Below, in pieces: positions 6,960-8,004 of a stretch of DNA of 8,004 nt; the first letter of the stretch is position 1, and the number at the start of each line of letters is the position of its first letter. Both the position numbers and the translations under genes were made by a program. Source of the stretch: an uncultured Holophagaceae bacterium (GTDB taxonomy: Bacteria; Acidobacteriota; Holophagae; Holophagales; Holophagaceae); contig CAITBU010000514.1 in assembly GCA_903890595.1 (NCBI GenBank), positions 1 through 8,004 of the forward strand. The letters run 5' to 3'. Below the pieces are notes generated by a model, which saw only the letters and a program-made list of their open reading frames with translations, was not told the DNA's origin and did not search any database.

Positions 6960-7723
6960 CACCACACCTTCCAGGGTGCCCGGTCCGATGCCCAGAGCTC
7001 CTCAAGGTACAGCTTGTCCCGCAGGGTATCCATGGGCTGCCAGAAGCCCTTGTGGAGATAAGCCGACAGCTGGCCGGTTCTTGCGAGGGTCTCGAGGGGT
7101 TTGCGTTCCCAGATTGTGGAGTCGTCATCAATAAGGTCCAGAACCTTGGGCGAGCAGACAAAGAACCCGCCATTGATCCAGGAGTTATCGCCCTGCGGCT
7201 TTTCCAGGAAGGAGGCCACCTTGGTCCCACTCAGGTCCAGGGCCCCAAATCGCCCCGGCGGCTGTACCGCTGTCAGCGTGCACTCCACCCCTTGGCTGCG
7301 GTGGAAGGCGATCAACTGGGTGATGTCCACATCCGAGACACCATCCCCATAGGTCAGGCAGAATTCTTCCTCCACATAGGGGGCAACCCGTTTGATTCGA
7401 CCACCCGTCATGGTTGACTCCCCTGTATCAACCAGTGTCACCTTCCAGGGTTCTGCCGACCGATGATGGACTTCTACCCCGTTATTCTTCATGTCGAAAG
7501 TCACATCAGACATATGCAGAAAGTAGTTAGAAAAGTACTCCTTGATCATGAACCCCTTGAAACCACAGCAAATAATGAAGTCATTGATTCCATGTTTAGA
7601 GTAGGTCTTCATGATGTGCCACAAGATGGGCTTCCCGCCGATCTCGATCATGGGCTTTGGTCTGGTATGGGTTTCCTCACTGATTCGGGTCCCCATTCCT
7701 CCCGCCAGAATGACTGCCTTCAT
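6959..7723 (-). CDS. rfbF: Glucose-1-phosphate cytidylyltransferase
   Basis: A 254-residue nucleotidyltransferase that makes CDP-glucose from CTP and glucose 1-phosphate. The N-terminal signature LAGGMGTR (6-13) is followed by RPKPMIEIGGKPILWHI with Lys23. YGDGVSD (125-131) contains the metal-binding Asp. EPWKVTLVDTG (91-101) and the later INGGFFV and WQPMDTLRDK blocks are typical of this enzyme, and the length matches the usual about 257. The ATG at 7723 has GGGAGG six bases upstream; an in-frame TTG at 7765 would add 14 residues that do not belong to the family. The gene follows the upstream glycosyltransferase-like fragment by 22 nt, so it is probably not the first gene of the transcript. 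The part coding for residues about 35-80 is clearly AT-richer than the rest of the window. Confidence 0.96.
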   Translation of the reverse strand: MKAVILAGGMGTRISEETHTRPKPMIEIGGKPILWHIMKTYSKHGINDFIICCGFKGFMIKEYFSNYFLHMSDVTFDMKNNGVEVHHRSAEPWKVTLVDTGESTMTGGRIKRVAPYVEEEFCLTYGDGVSDVDITQLIAFHRSQGVECTLTAVQPPGRFGALDLSGTKVASFLEKPQGDNSWINGGFFVCSPKVLDLIDDDSTIWERKPLETLARTGQLSAYLHKGFWQPMDTLRDKLYLEELWASDRAPWKVW

Positions 7724-7729
7724 GCCTCG

Positions 7730-7735
7730 CCTCCC
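7730..7735 (-). promoter_or_regulatory. Ribosome binding site of rfbF
   Basis: GGGAGG on the minus strand, six bases before the ATG at 7723. It rules in favour of the start that gives MKAVILAGG rather than the upstream TTG. Confidence 0.75.
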
Positions 7736-7745
7736 ACTCTTCTGG

Positions 7746-8004
7746 TCATCCGCCCCGTTTTTCAAGTGCAGCCATCACGTGAATTTTTGAGCCATCGCGG
7801 ATCCCCTTTGCCCGTGTTTTCAGCATTACAAGGAGTCCATCTACATCAGGATACGCCCTTACGCAACGAGTGGGAATATGGCAGCAATCTTGGTTAATAC
7901 AGGGGACACAAGCGAATCTCACCCTGAACCGCCCGGTATTTCTTGGACAGATGGTTGAGTGTATTCACGCGGCGGCTCCGGTGCCAAGGAGGTCCTGACG
8001 GACC
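7746..8004 (-). pseudogene. C-terminal end of a probable GT family 9 (heptosyltransferase-like) glycosyltransferase, apparent frameshift
   Basis: No single frame is open across this stretch, but two adjacent frames join into a plausible family-9 glycosyltransferase tail. From the right edge, the frame ending at a stop at 7896-7894 reads GPSGPPWHRSRRVN and on to YRAVQGEIR. The next frame is open from 7964 to a stop at 7748-7746 and reads CVPCINQDCCHIPTRCVRAYP and a helical end. GT9 enzymes commonly show a GP(S/T)xP motif, then a C-P-C...C...C cluster before the final helix, in that order. Skipping one T near 7911 joins them. This would transfer a sugar (often heptose) to LPS core or O-chain at the inner membrane, if functional. 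It could be a true pseudogene, a sequencing error, or chance reading; the fragment is too short to be sure. The stop lies 22 nt before rfbF, fitting the same operon. Confidence 0.48.

Noticed and set aside
6078..7061. 327-codon open frame on the plus strand
   Set aside because: It lies opposite rfbG and the end of rfbF, both firmly identified; the translation is low-complexity and has no motifs.

Overview
The window reads as one minus-strand operon segment from a GC-rich Gram-negative-type bacterium. Most genes look about 60-65 % GC, and the content is that of an O-antigen/LPS or other surface-polysaccharide cluster. I cannot name the genus. Every gene I can support is on the minus strand, so transcription runs from the right edge to the left edge. 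Both edges cut through genes, and I see no promoter or terminator inside the window.

Layout in transcription order: (1) 8004-7746, the C-terminal end of a probable family-9 (heptosyltransferase-like) glycosyltransferase that appears frameshifted; (2) rfbF, glucose-1-phosphate cytidylyltransferase; (3) rfbG, CDP-glucose 4,6-dehydratase; (4) rfbH, the PLP/[2Fe-2S] C-3 dehydrase that leads to CDP-4-keto-3,6-dideoxyhexose; (5) an acylating acetaldehyde dehydrogenase (DmpF/MhpF family); (6) a 4-hydroxy-2-oxovalerate aldolase (DmpG/MhpE family); (7) an extended SDR of the NAD-dependent epimerase/dehydratase/reductase type; (8) a thiamine-diphosphate enzyme of the acetolactate-synthase type, cut by the left edge just before the expected GDG motif. 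Stop/start overlaps of 1 to 4 nt link rfbF-rfbG, dehydrogenase-aldolase and aldolase-SDR. Short gaps (13, 78 and 102 nt) separate the others.

rfbF, rfbG and rfbH make a CDP-3,6-dideoxy-4-ketohexose. A ThDP enzyme plus an SDR downstream of such a ketosugar is the logic of yersiniose biosynthesis (YerE/YerF), where a two-carbon unit from pyruvate is added at C-4. The unusual part is the DmpFG-like pair between the two halves, since that pair normally belongs to aromatic meta-cleavage catabolism. No other catabolic gene is present. My inference is that the pair runs in the synthetic direction: acetyl-CoA to acetaldehyde, then acetaldehyde plus pyruvate to 4-hydroxy-2-oxovalerate. That 2-oxo acid could be the donor for the ThDP enzyme, which would transfer a four-carbon hydroxybutanoyl unit to the sugar and give a 10-carbon branched monosaccharide. 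This is a hypothesis; the sequence shows only the gene families and their arrangement.
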